From the NCBI GenBank assembly GCA_905205085.1, contig CAJLCG010000042.1, positions 1 to 17,011 of the forward strand: DNA of 17,011 nt. Reading direction: 5' to 3'. The notes under the pieces were generated by a model that had not been told where the DNA came from, searched no databases, and saw nothing but the letters and a program-made list of their open reading frames with translations. Every line of letters starts with the position of its first letter. Within the stretch, counting starts at the first letter, position 1. A program made the position numbers and the translations under genes. This DNA is from an uncultured Oscillospiraceae bacterium. Its GTDB lineage: Bacteria; Bacillota; Clostridia; Oscillospirales; Oscillospiraceae. Positions 7,425 to 14,904 of the stretch are shown piece by piece.

Positions 7425-8050
7425 AGGTCCCCACCTCCCTTCCGCATGCCACGGGGCACGGCCCAGCGCTGGAGGGCGTCCACCAGGGAGCCCAGCACAA
7501 AGGCCAGAATGGCGGCGGGAACGGCACCTAGCAGGATGAGACCGTTGTCATTGGCGCTGACGCCGGCGTAGATGAAGGTGCCCAGTCCGCCCTGACCGAT
7601 CATGGCAGCCAGCACCGCCCAGCTGACGGTGTAGACGGTGGACATACGCAGTCCGCCGATGATGGTGGGCAGAGCCAGAGGCAGTTCCACCCGAACGAGA
7701 CACTGTATGGGGCTCATACCGCAGCCCTTGGCTGCCTCAATATACTGCCCCTCCACCGAGGAGAGACCGGCGTACGTATTTTTGAGGATGGGAAAGGTTG
7801 CGTAGATGGACAGGGCGATGAGCACCGTAATGGGCTGCATCCCCAGCACCAAAAACAGCAGGCCCACAAATACCACTCCGGGAATCGTATTGAAGATGGA
7901 GAGAATAGGCAAAATCAGCTTGGACAGGTTTTTCGGAAGACGGGAGAGCAGAATGCCAAGCAGAACGCCCAGCACAAAGCCCACCGCCACCGAGACAAAG
8001 GTGAAGCCCAGATGTTCCAGCAGAGCCTTTGGTAAGTCGTGAAATGTCAC
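7421..8050 (-). CDS. Opu-type ABC importer permease
   Basis: 209-aa inner-membrane permease of the MetI-like fold (five or six helices between 12 and 195). It has the cytoplasmic coupling loop E104-A-A-K-G-C-G and the following RVELPLALP segment that docks on the ATPase. The GTG start at 8050 is chosen because GGGGGTGA, which includes the stop of the ATPase gene, lies just upstream. The stop overlaps the next gene's GTG by four bases, so the three genes are translationally coupled. It would pair with the permease half of the fusion protein to form the membrane channel. Confidence 0.9.
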   Translation of the reverse strand: MTFHDLPKALLEHLGFTFVSVAVGFVLGVLLGILLSRLPKNLSKLILPILSIFNTIPGVVFVGLLFLVLGMQPITVLIALSIYATFPILKNTYAGLSSVEGQYIEAAKGCGMSPIQCLVRVELPLALPTIIGGLRMSTVYTVSWAVLAAMIGQGGLGTFIYAGVSANDNGLILLGAVPAAILAFVLGSLVDALQRWAVPRGMRKGGGDL

Positions 8051-8056
8051 TCTGTC

Positions 8057-9169
8057 TCACCCCCAAAGCTGCTCTGCCATGGCGGAGGCCATGCTGGTTT
8101 TAGTAATAATACCGGCCACCTGTTCCTCATCTCCCAGCACCACAAGGTAAGGGGCGCCGCTGGAGATAAGCTGGTCGAAGCAGTCCTTGGCGTTGTCCTG
8201 GGCGTGGACGGTGGGGGTGTTGCAGCGGATGAGGGGCTGGATGGTCTTGACCACATGGCCGGTGAGACGGATATCGGCAATGGAAACGGTGCCCTGATAC
8301 TTACCCTGATCGTCTACCACCAGCAGAGTATCTACATTGTGGCGCTGCATTTTGCTGATGCACTCGTTGATGCCCCGGTTGGCGGAGACAGTATAGACGC
8401 CGGTGCGCATAAAGTCGGCGGCGGTCAGGTCGTTGGGGGAGTTGGTCTGGATGAACTTGCCCAAAAAGTCCTGAATCTGCCCGGTGGCCGGATGGGCCAG
8501 CATCTCCTCCGGGGGCGCCATCTGTACGATTTTGCCGTGATCCATAAAGACAATCACATCGGCCAGATCCAGTGCCTCCTCCATGTCATGGGTGACAAAG
8601 ACGATGGTCTTGTGCAGCTTCTGCTGAAGGTTGCGTACCTCCTGCTGCAGGGAGCGGCGGGTCATGGGGTCCAGAGCGGAGAAGGGCTCATCCATGAGGA
8701 CGATAGGGGGCGAGGCGGCCAGAGCGCGGAGAATGCCGATGCGCTGCTGCTGTCCGCCGGACATTTCACTGGGGTATTTATGGGCGTACTGCTCATAGGG
8801 GAGATTGACCATTTCCAGCAGCTGCCGGGCAATGCGGTCACACTCCTCCTTGCTGTATTTCAGCAGGGTGGGTACCACGCAGATATTCTGAGCCACCGTC
8901 ATGTTGGGGAACAGGCCGATCTGCTGGATGACGTAGCCGATGTGGCGGCGCAGATCAACTTTGTCCTTGGTGGCGATGTCCTCGCCGTCCAGATAGATCT
9001 TTCCGCTGGTGGGCTCAATGAGGCGGTTGATCATTTTCAGAGTGGTGGTTTTGCCGCAGCCAGACGGACCGATGAGCACGGTCATTTGACCGTCCGGAAT
9101 TTGAAAGCACAGATCGTCTAGGATCTGCTGGGAGCCGTAGGCCAGGGAGACATGTTCAAACTGAAGCAA
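8057..9169 (-). CDS. Opu-type ABC importer ATPase with two CBS domains
   Basis: 370-aa ATPase that powers osmoprotectant uptake. The start is TTG at 9169: AAAGGAGG (9177-9184) stands seven bases before it, and the protein then begins MLQFEHVSLAYG as usual for the family. The frame stays open to an ATG at 9238, but no ribosome site supports that start. Walker A GPSGCGKTT (34-42), Q-loop near 82-83, signature MSGGQQQR (136-143), Walker B IVLMDEP (156-162) and switch His194 are all present. The C-terminal CBS pair (about 247-305 and 310-365) is the module that senses ionic strength or nucleotides in OpuA/OpuCA. First gene of the operon. Six bases separate its stop from the next start. Confidence 0.93.
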   Translation of the reverse strand: MLQFEHVSLAYGSQQILDDLCFQIPDGQMTVLIGPSGCGKTTTLKMINRLIEPTSGKIYLDGEDIATKDKVDLRRHIGYVIQQIGLFPNMTVAQNICVVPTLLKYSKEECDRIARQLLEMVNLPYEQYAHKYPSEMSGGQQQRIGILRALAASPPIVLMDEPFSALDPMTRRSLQQEVRNLQQKLHKTIVFVTHDMEEALDLADVIVFMDHGKIVQMAPPEEMLAHPATGQIQDFLGKFIQTNSPNDLTAADFMRTGVYTVSANRGINECISKMQRHNVDTLLVVDDQGKYQGTVSIADIRLTGHVVKTIQPLIRCNTPTVHAQDNAKDCFDQLISSGAPYLVVLGDEEQVAGIITKTSMASAMAEQLWG

Positions 9170-9488
9170 ATAGGTACCTCCTTTGCGATAGCGCGGCAAA
9201 ACCAGAAAAATGGAAACGCAAAGGCGGTTGTGCAGCACTATATTGGGTGAAAAGGAACAACAAAGAGAAGATGATAATAAAAAGTATTATGTAAATATTA
9301 TAAAGGACACCCAACAAAAAGGCAAACAAACATTCTGTTAATTTTTCCACGCATTGGAATAAAAGATGGTGAAGCAGGGCGAAATAGGGTATTTTAAAGA
9401 GATCTTTTAAAAATCTTAATGATTTATATGGTGCGGGCTTAACATTTCATTGCTAAACTGGGACCATCAAGCAAAGGAGGAATGGACC
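9170..9488. other. Divergent intergenic region, Opu operon / glycosyltransferase
   Basis: AT-rich 319-base gap holding the Opu promoter and, on the plus strand, the glycosyltransferase ribosome site AAAGGAGG (9473-9480). A TTTTAAA/TTTAAAA inverted repeat (9392-9398/9406-9412) could be an operator. No convincing plus-strand -35/-10 pair and no coding sequence were found. Confidence 0.5.
9297..9325 (-). promoter_or_regulatory. Promoter of the Opu operon
   Basis: On the minus strand TTGCCT (9320-9325) and a perfect TATAAT (9297-9302) are 17 bases apart. This gives a leader of about 120 bases before the TTG start at 9169. No known riboswitch or operator was recognised in that leader. Confidence 0.7.
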
Positions 9489-10748
9489 ATGGAGTTTACC
9501 GCACGATTGATGCTGGCTTTTGCCAGCGTATTGGGTCTGGCAATGACCGTTTGGGGCGGTTATTATTTTGTGACAGCTCTGATGTCCTGGCGGCGCCCCA
9601 TGGATTACGGCAAGCATCCCGCCCACACCCGGTTTGCGGTCCTGATTGCTGCCCGTAACGAGGAGCTGGTCATCGGCTCCCTGGTCAACAGCCTGCTGAC
9701 CCAGAACTATCCCCCCGAGCTATACGACGTGTATGTCATCCCCAACAACTGTACAGACAACACCGCCCAGGCGGCGGCCAGCTTTGGAGCCAAGGTGCTG
9801 GAGTGCACCGTGCCGGTCAAGAGCAAGGGCGAGGTTATGCGCTTTGCCTATAATCAGTTGGCCGGTCAGGGCTACGATGCCTTCTGTGTGTTTGACGCAG
9901 ACAACGTGGCCCACCCCGATTTCCTGAAAGAGATGAACAATGCCTACTGCGCCGGCGCTCGGGCAGCCCAGGGCTACCGGGACAGCAAGAATCCCTATGA
10001 CAGCGCCTTCTCCGGCTGCTACTCCATCTACTACTGGATGATGAGTCGCTTCCACAACAACGGCAAGGCGGGGCTGGGTCTGTCCGCCATGCTGGGCGGC
10101 ACCGGCTTTATGGTATCCGCCGCCGCGCTGGAGAAGATGGGCGGCTGGCGCACCCAGACCATCAGCGAGGATCTGGAGATGTCGGTGCAGCTGGCTATGG
10201 CAGAGGTGAAGATCTGGTGGGTACCCCTGGCCATTACCTACGACGAGCAGCCTTTGAGCTATGAGACCTCGGTGAAGCAGCGCCGCCGCTGGACCAGCGG
10301 TACCATTCAGATTGCCCATCAGTATCTGCCTGTGATCATGGAGCGCATGACGCGCAAGCCGGACAGCGCGGTGTTTGATATGGGTGCCACCATGCTGGTG
10401 CCCGCCTATCAGGTGGCCGCTCTGGGCAGCTCGGTGCTCTCCGCTCTGGCGGTGGGGTGCTCCCGGCCCTACTTCTCTCTGTCCCTGGCCCTGGGGGCCT
10501 TCGCCCTGAACCTGGTGATCAGCGCTCTGGGCGCTACGGCAGCCGCGGTGCTGGTGGTGACGGTGGAGAACAAGTGGGACCGCCGCCTGTGGAAGGGCGT
10601 TGCCTGCTATTGGCTGTTCCTGCTGAGCTGGCTGCCCATCACGGTGGGATGCTACTTTAAGAAGACTACGGTGTGGGAGGAGATCCGCCACACCCGCAAT
10701 GTAGCCCCGCAGCCCGGTGGAAAAAGCCGACAGGCGCTGATGCCCTGA
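9489..10748 (+). CDS. Membrane family 2 glycosyltransferase
   Basis: 419 aa. The start at 9489 follows AAAGGAGG by eight bases; the earlier in-frame ATG at 9450 has no such site. One helix (5-32) precedes the cytosolic GT-A domain (48-270), which has VLIAARNEE (51-59), the UDP-site N86-C-T-D-N, the metal motif D136-A-D, the acceptor-side S227-E-D229 and Q264-R-R-R-W268. The last motif is typical of processive enzymes such as cellulose, hyaluronan and poly-GlcNAc synthases. Three or four helices follow (301-325, 331-357, 368-390). It adds sugars from a nucleotide donor at the inner face of the membrane, perhaps with export. No polysaccharide gene cluster accompanies it, so the product is unknown; a glycolipid synthase is an alternative. 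Confidence 0.87.
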   Translation: MEFTARLMLAFASVLGLAMTVWGGYYFVTALMSWRRPMDYGKHPAHTRFAVLIAARNEELVIGSLVNSLLTQNYPPELYDVYVIPNNCTDNTAQAAASFGAKVLECTVPVKSKGEVMRFAYNQLAGQGYDAFCVFDADNVAHPDFLKEMNNAYCAGARAAQGYRDSKNPYDSAFSGCYSIYYWMMSRFHNNGKAGLGLSAMLGGTGFMVSAAALEKMGGWRTQTISEDLEMSVQLAMAEVKIWWVPLAITYDEQPLSYETSVKQRRRWTSGTIQIAHQYLPVIMERMTRKPDSAVFDMGATMLVPAYQVAALGSSVLSALAVGCSRPYFSLSLALGAFALNLVISALGATAAAVLVVTVENKWDRRLWKGVACYWLFLLSWLPITVGCYFKKTTVWEEIRHTRNVAPQPGGKSRQALMP

Positions 10749-10760
10749 TTTAAGATAAAG

Positions 10761-10799
10761 AAAATCCCCCCGTTTCGCATGGCGAAACGGGGGGATTTT
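10761..10799. terminator. Bidirectional terminator, glycosyltransferase / flavodiiron genes
   Basis: A perfect 18-bp inverted repeat, AAAATCCCCCCGTTTCGC against GCGAAACGGGGGGATTTT, with a three-base ATG loop. It has T runs on both strands and lies between two converging genes, 12 bases after one stop and 4 bases before the other. Confidence 0.93.
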
Positions 10800-10803
10800 G
10801 ATG

Positions 10804-12156
10804 TTAGGCTAAGGGCTCAAAATCGCTGGCGGGACGGCGGCAGATGGGGCAGATGAAGTCGTCGGGCAGGGTGTCCGACTCATAGACAAAGCCGCAGATC
10901 TTGCACACAAAGCCCTTGGGCTTGTCCTGGGGAGCGGGAGCTTCCTCTACGATTTCCTCGCCCTTCACGCTGGCGGCAAGGACTTTGGCCAGGGCCTCCA
11001 GCTCGGCGTCCTGGCCGGGAGCCAGGGTGGACTTCAGGGTGACAGGGGCCTCCAGAATCTCCATACCCTTCATGCCGGAGAGAATCTCGGTCATCAGCTT
11101 GCCGCTGGCGGGGGCCCAGGAGCCGTTCTGAATGAGGGCCACCTTCCGGTTACGCAGGGCGTGGTGGGCGATGTCGTGGAGGAGGTTCTCCATGGAGACA
11201 AAGATGCCGTTGTTGTAGGTGGTGGAGGCAAAGACGATGTGGCTGTACTTGAAGGCGTCGGAGAGGACGTAGGAGTAGTGGGTCACCGATACGTCGTACA
11301 TCTCCACGGGGATGCCAAGCTCCGCCAGGCGGCAGGCCAGGATGTTGGCCGCCGTTTCGGTGCCGCCGTACACGGAGGCGAAGGCGATGAGCACGCCCTG
11401 GACCTCGGGCTCATAGGCGGCCCACTTGGCGTACTTGTCCACGATGTAGCCCAGGTCCTTGCGCCACACGGGGCCGTGGAGGGGGCAGATCATCTGGATA
11501 TCCAGGCCGGCGGCCTTCTTCAGCAGGGCCTGGACCTGGGGACCGTACTTGCCCACGATGTTGGTGTAGTAGCGGCGGGCATCGTCCAGCCAGTCACGGT
11601 CAAAGTCCACCTCATCGGCAAAGAGCACGCCATTGAGGGCGCCGAAGGTGCCGAAGGCGTCGGCGGAGAAGAGAATCTTATCGGTGGAGTCGTAGCTCAC
11701 CATGACCTCAGGCCAGTGGACCATGGGAGCGTTGACAAAGATAAAGGTGTGCCGGCCGGTGGTGATGGTGTCGCCCTCGTTGACCAGATGGACCTCCTTG
11801 GGATCGGTGCAGTGGAACTGGCGGATCATGTTCAGAATCTTGCCGTTGCAGACGATGGTGGCCTCGGGATGGCGGAGCATCACATCGCCCAGAGTGGCGG
11901 CATGGTCGGGCTCCATGTGGTGGACAAAGACATAGTCCAGCTTCCGACCGCCCAGAACGTGCTCCAGATTTTCAAAGAACTGGGTCTGAACTGCCCGGTC
12001 CACCGTGTCAAACAGCACGGTCTTTTCATCCAGAAGCAGGTAGGAGTTGAAGGACATCCCACGGGGAACCGGGTGGGTGCTCTCAAACAGGGGATGCTGG
12101 CGGTCATTTCCGCCGATCCAGATCAGATCTTCGGTGACATGACGGATACAATGCAT
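10804..12156 (-). CDS. Flavodiiron protein (FprA type) with C-terminal rubredoxin domain
   Basis: 450-aa cytoplasmic oxygen- or NO-reducing enzyme of anaerobes. The beta-lactamase-like domain (1-250) keeps all diiron ligands at canonical positions: H80, E82, D84, H85, H147, D166, H227. The flavodoxin domain (254-395) contains the FMN loop ASVYGGTET. The C-terminal 35 residues form a rubredoxin with C418-x-x-C421 and C436-x-x-C439. Only 14 residues separate the two pairs, as in rubrerythrin tails, rather than about 29 as in free rubredoxin. The fused rubredoxin would feed electrons directly to FMN, and a rubredoxin reductase would be a trans partner. The ATG at 12156 is preceded by AGAAGG. It is monocistronic and diverges from the sialic acid operon. 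Whether O2 or NO is the physiological substrate is not visible. Confidence 0.94.
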   Translation of the reverse strand: MHCIRHVTEDLIWIGGNDRQHPLFESTHPVPRGMSFNSYLLLDEKTVLFDTVDRAVQTQFFENLEHVLGGRKLDYVFVHHMEPDHAATLGDVMLRHPEATIVCNGKILNMIRQFHCTDPKEVHLVNEGDTITTGRHTFIFVNAPMVHWPEVMVSYDSTDKILFSADAFGTFGALNGVLFADEVDFDRDWLDDARRYYTNIVGKYGPQVQALLKKAAGLDIQMICPLHGPVWRKDLGYIVDKYAKWAAYEPEVQGVLIAFASVYGGTETAANILACRLAELGIPVEMYDVSVTHYSYVLSDAFKYSHIVFASTTYNNGIFVSMENLLHDIAHHALRNRKVALIQNGSWAPASGKLMTEILSGMKGMEILEAPVTLKSTLAPGQDAELEALAKVLAASVKGEEIVEEAPAPQDKPKGFVCKICGFVYESDTLPDDFICPICRRPASDFEPLA

Positions 12157-12200
12157 ATTGAAAAACCTTCTTTCTGGTAAAGTATCTTGAAACCGCTCCT

Positions 12201-12209
12201 ATGATACCA
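12201..12209 (-). promoter_or_regulatory. Possible extended -10 of the flavodiiron gene
   Basis: On the minus strand TGGTATCAT reads as TG-n-TATCAT, placing transcription start about 40 bases before the ATG at 12156. The -35 (TACCAA) is poor. Confidence 0.38.
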
Positions 12210-12308
12210 CACACCTTGAAAAATTGGTAGCGGCTTTTTATTGCCTGATTCTGTGAGAGATGACGGAAGCTCTGGGGCGAGAAGTAGCCAGAAGACAGAG
12301 GAACGAAA

Positions 12309-12323
12309 TGAAAATCATTTTCA
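12309..12323. promoter_or_regulatory. Fur-family-like 7-1-7 box, copy 1
   Basis: TGAAAAT-C-ATTTTCA is a perfect palindrome with a one-base centre, the architecture of Fur-family boxes (TGATAATnATTATCA), differing at one position per half. The preceding ACGAAA is shared with copy 2, so 20 of 21 bases (12303-12323 against 12456-12476) are identical. Confidence 0.6.
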
Positions 12324-12333
12324 GAAAATGCAC

Positions 12334-12347
12334 TGAAACCGAAGACA
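12334..12347 (+). promoter_or_regulatory. cre-like site (CcpA)
   Basis: TGAAACCGAAGACA fits the cre consensus TGWAANCGNTNWCA at 13 of 14 positions; the mismatch is the T in the second half. Its place upstream of a sugar-catabolic operon fits catabolite control, but single cre-like matches are common. Confidence 0.4.
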
Positions 12348-12420
12348 GGCAGAAAAGAATGGAATAAAAACATGTAAAAAACCACATGCCTCAAGTAGAT
12401 TTCACATTCTTTTGTCATTG

Positions 12421-12437
12421 TTCACAGAAATTGTGAA
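12421..12437. promoter_or_regulatory. Palindromic operator candidate TTCACA-N5-TGTGAA
   Basis: Perfect 6-bp half sites separated by GAAAT, about 45 bases upstream of the presumed -10 of the sialic acid operon. It could bind a local GntR- or RpiR-type regulator; none is encoded in the window. Confidence 0.4.
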
Positions 12438-12461
12438 AAAATTTTAAACACTAATACGAAA

Positions 12462-12476
12462 TGAAAATTATTTTCA
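12462..12476. promoter_or_regulatory. Fur-family-like 7-1-7 box, copy 2, over the sialic acid promoter
   Basis: TGAAAAT-T-ATTTTCA repeats copy 1 with a single changed centre base, 153 bases away. It fills the -35/spacer region of the extended -10 at 12481-12489, so a bound protein would block RNA polymerase. Confidence 0.6.
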
Positions 12477-12480
12477 CAAG

Positions 12481-12489
12481 TGCTATGAT
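12481..12489 (+). promoter_or_regulatory. Extended -10 of the sialic acid operon
   Basis: TGCTATGAT reads as TG-n-TATGAT. The -35 position 17 bases upstream (ATGAAA) is poor, as is usual for extended -10 promoters. Transcription would start near 12496, leaving a leader of about 70 bases. Confidence 0.5.
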
Positions 12490-12525
12490 GGACACAACAA
12501 AAGGAAAACAAGCAACGGAAGCGGA

Positions 12526-12544
12526 CAGATATCAAAGATATCTG
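12526..12544 (+). promoter_or_regulatory. Leader hairpin just before the epimerase ribosome site
   Basis: CAGATATC-AAA-GATATCTG is a perfect 8-bp inverted repeat that ends two bases before AAAGGAAAGG (12547-12556). It may stabilise the 5' end of the mRNA, tune translation, or serve as a DNA operator. Confidence 0.5.
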
Positions 12545-12567
12545 ACAAAGGAAAGGTTGGTCTTAAC

Positions 12568-13773
12568 ATGGATGTAAAGAAACTGGAACAGGCCAAGCAG
12601 TGGGTAGAAAAAGAGCTGGCCAGCAGCGCGGAGTTCTGGCTGAAGTACGGTATGGACAAGGAGCACGGCGGCGTGTACACCTGCATCGACCGCACCGGCC
12701 GGCTGTTCTCCACCGACAAGAGCGTGTGGATGCAGGGCCGCTGCGGCTGGACTTACGCCTATCTGTGCCACGTGTACGGCAAGCGGGATGAGTGGATGCA
12801 GGCTAGCAAGAGCTGCCTGGACTTCATGGAGAAGTACTGCATCAACCGCGAGGCCGGTGACCGGATGTACTTCACCGTCACCGCCGACGGCAAGCCTCTG
12901 CGTCAGCGCCGCTACTGCTTCTCCGAGGGCTTCTACGCCCTGGCCAACGCCGAGTACTACGGCCTGACCGGCGAGAAGGAGTACATCGAGCGTGCTCGCC
13001 GCGCCTATGAGCTCATCTGGAACCTGAACAACGGCCTGATCAAGGACCCCACCGGCATGGGCCCCAAGACCATCCCCGAGACCCGCACCGGCCGGGCTCT
13101 GGCTGACCCCATGATCTACCTGAACATCACCTCCGTCCTGCGCCGCTGCGATCCCGAGCAGCGGGAGCTGTATGACGCGCGGGCCAAGGAGTGTGTGGAG
13201 ACCATCTTTAAGTATCACCACAAGCCCGAACTCAAGTGCACCCTGGAGACCGTGGGTCCCAACGGCGAGTTCATGGGCGACATCTCTGCCGGCCGCTTCG
13301 TGAACCCCGGCCACGACATCGAGTGCTCCTGGTTTCTGATGGAGCAGGCCAAGTACACCAACGACGAGGAGCTGCGCCGCAAGGCCATGGAGGTCTTTGA
13401 CATGGCCATCGACAACGGCTGGGACAACGAGTACGGCGGAATCCTCTACTTTATCGACTGCAAGGGCTTCCCCCCCGAAGCTTATGAGCACGACATGAAG
13501 CTGTGGTGGCCCCACAACGAGGCCCTGATCGCCAGCCTGATGATGTACCGCGACAGTGGCGAGGAGAAGTACCTGGATTGGTTCTTCAAGGTTCTGGATT
13601 ACTGCAAGACCTACTTTGCCGATGACGAGTACGGCGAGTGGTACGGCTATCTCCGCCGGGATGGCAAGCCCACCATGCCTGCCTGCAAGGGCTGCACCTT
13701 CAAGGGCCCCTTCCACGTGCCCCGCTGCCTGATCATGGTGGATACCATGCTGGGCGAGATCCTGGCCCGCTAA
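12568..13773 (+). CDS. N-acylglucosamine 2-epimerase (AGE/RnBP family)
   Basis: 401 aa, the full family length, an (alpha/alpha)6 barrel in the cytoplasm. Predicted to interconvert ManNAc and GlcNAc, replacing the NanE route that works on ManNAc-6-phosphate. Visible active-site residues in family context: R58 in MQGRCGW, H249 and E252 in PGHDIECSW, H316 in WWPHNEAL, and H383 in GPFHVPR. The ATG at 12568 follows GGAAAGG at 11 bases, a rather long spacing. First gene of the sialic acid operon; the next three genes support N-acetylmannosamine as substrate. Members of this family may also act on cellobiose or mannose, but context makes that unlikely. Codon use is strongly biased to C- and G-ending codons. 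Confidence 0.9.
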   Translation: MDVKKLEQAKQWVEKELASSAEFWLKYGMDKEHGGVYTCIDRTGRLFSTDKSVWMQGRCGWTYAYLCHVYGKRDEWMQASKSCLDFMEKYCINREAGDRMYFTVTADGKPLRQRRYCFSEGFYALANAEYYGLTGEKEYIERARRAYELIWNLNNGLIKDPTGMGPKTIPETRTGRALADPMIYLNITSVLRRCDPEQRELYDARAKECVETIFKYHHKPELKCTLETVGPNGEFMGDISAGRFVNPGHDIECSWFLMEQAKYTNDEELRRKAMEVFDMAIDNGWDNEYGGILYFIDCKGFPPEAYEHDMKLWWPHNEALIASLMMYRDSGEEKYLDWFFKVLDYCKTYFADDEYGEWYGYLRRDGKPTMPACKGCTFKGPFHVPRCLIMVDTMLGEILAR

Positions 13774-13862
13774 ACAAGTTCCCTAACCGCGCGGTGTGCG
13801 CGGAGAAACCTCTCCGGGCCTGAAGTGAGGACGGAGACACATATATAGAGGAGGAAAAAATC

Positions 13863-14789
13863 ATGAGCAATCTGGACAAGTATAAGGGCATTATTCCTGC
13901 GTTCTACGCCTGCTATGACGAGCAGGGCAACGTCAGCCCCGAGCGGGTGCGCGCTCTGACCCAGTATTTTGTGGACAAGGGCGTCAAGGGCGTGTACGTG
14001 AACGGTTCCTCCGGCGAGTGCATCTACCAGGGCGTCGCCGAGCGGAAGATCATCATCGAGAACGTGATGGCCGTGGCCAAGGGCAAGCTGACCGTCATCA
14101 ACCACGTGGCCTGCAACAACACCCGGGACAGCGTGGAGCTGGCCAAGCACTCTGAGGAAGTGGGCGTGGACGCCATCGCCTCCATTCCTCCCATCTACTT
14201 CCGTCTGCCTGAGTACTCCATCGCCGCTTACTGGAATGCCATCAGCGCTGCCGCTCCCAACACCGACTTTGTGATCTACAACATTCCTCAGCTGGCCGGC
14301 ACCGCTCTGACCATGAGCCTGTTTGCCGAGATGATGAAGAACCCCAAGGTCATCGCTGTGAAGAACTCCTCCATGCCCACCCAGGACATCCAGATGTTCA
14401 AGGCCGCCGGCAAGGCTGCCAAGGGCGAGTTCGTGGTGTTCAACGGTCCCGACGAGCAGTTTGTGGCCGGCCGCGCCATCGGCGCTGACGGCGGCATCGG
14501 CGGCACCTACGGCGTGATGCCCGAGCTGTTCCTGAAGCTCAACGAGATGATCGTTGCCGGCGAGCGTGAGAAGGCCACCGAGCTGCAGTACGACATCAAC
14601 GAGATCATCTACAAGATGTGCTCCAGCCACGCCAACATGTACGCCGTGGCCAAGGAGATGCTCCGTGTCAACGAGGGTCTGGACATCGGCGGCGTGCGTG
14701 AGCCTCTGGAGAACCTGCAGGAGGCCGACAAGGCCATCGCCAAAGAGGCTGCCGCTATGGTCATGGCTGCCAAGGCCAAGTATTGCTAA
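13863..14789 (+). CDS. nanA: N-acetylneuraminate lyase (DHDPS/NAL family)
   Basis: 308-aa TIM-barrel aldolase that should split Neu5Ac into ManNAc and pyruvate. The Schiff-base lysine is K167 in IAVKNSS, the catalytic tyrosine is Y139 in VIYNIPQLAG, and the carboxylate-binding loop is NGSSGE (47-52), with Ser replacing the Thr of the common GSTGE. The glycine-rich GADGGIGGTYG segment (207-217) is typical of the family. The start at 13863 follows GAGGAGG. It lies 89 bases after the epimerase stop and is cotranscribed in all likelihood. Dihydrodipicolinate synthase or another keto-acid aldolase is possible from fold alone; the neighbours settle it fairly well. Confidence 0.87.
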   Translation: MSNLDKYKGIIPAFYACYDEQGNVSPERVRALTQYFVDKGVKGVYVNGSSGECIYQGVAERKIIIENVMAVAKGKLTVINHVACNNTRDSVELAKHSEEVGVDAIASIPPIYFRLPEYSIAAYWNAISAAAPNTDFVIYNIPQLAGTALTMSLFAEMMKNPKVIAVKNSSMPTQDIQMFKAAGKAAKGEFVVFNGPDEQFVAGRAIGADGGIGGTYGVMPELFLKLNEMIVAGEREKATELQYDINEIIYKMCSSHANMYAVAKEMLRVNEGLDIGGVREPLENLQEADKAIAKEAAAMVMAAKAKYC

Positions 14790-14841
14790 TTCATTGCATC
14801 GCAAATCCCCCGCATAACAATCCTCCGCAAAGCCAATCGCG

Positions 14842-14874
14842 CCGGACAGGCGGAGTGTGAAACCGCCTGTCCGG
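14842..14874 (+). other. Intra-operon GC-rich hairpin between nanA and the symporter
   Basis: CCGGACAGGCGG and CCGCCTGTCCGG form a perfect 12-bp stem with a 9-base loop. There is no T tract after it, so it is not a standard terminator. It could stop 3' decay of the upstream message or act as a processing site. Confidence 0.65.
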
Positions 14875-14904
14875 GAGAATTCAAGATAAGGGAGATAACA
14901 ACAA

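Larger units (their letters stand above)
12157..12567. other. Divergent regulatory region, flavodiiron gene / sialic acid operon
   Basis: 411 AT-rich bases with no convincing coding sequence. It contains extended -10 elements on both strands, two 7-1-7 palindromes, a cre-like site, a TTCACA/TGTGAA palindrome, a CATGT/ACATG inverted repeat (12371-12375/12384-12388), and a leader hairpin (each important one listed separately). Confidence 0.7.

Noticed and set aside
5922..7571. Very long open frame antisense to the Opu genes
   Set aside because: His/Gly/Val-rich translation with no recognisable domain; it mirrors codon bias of the real genes, whose motifs are complete.
9170..9238. ATPase start at the ATG at 9238
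   Set aside because: No ribosome site there and the added residues do not fit the family; TTG at 9169 has AAAGGAGG at seven bases.
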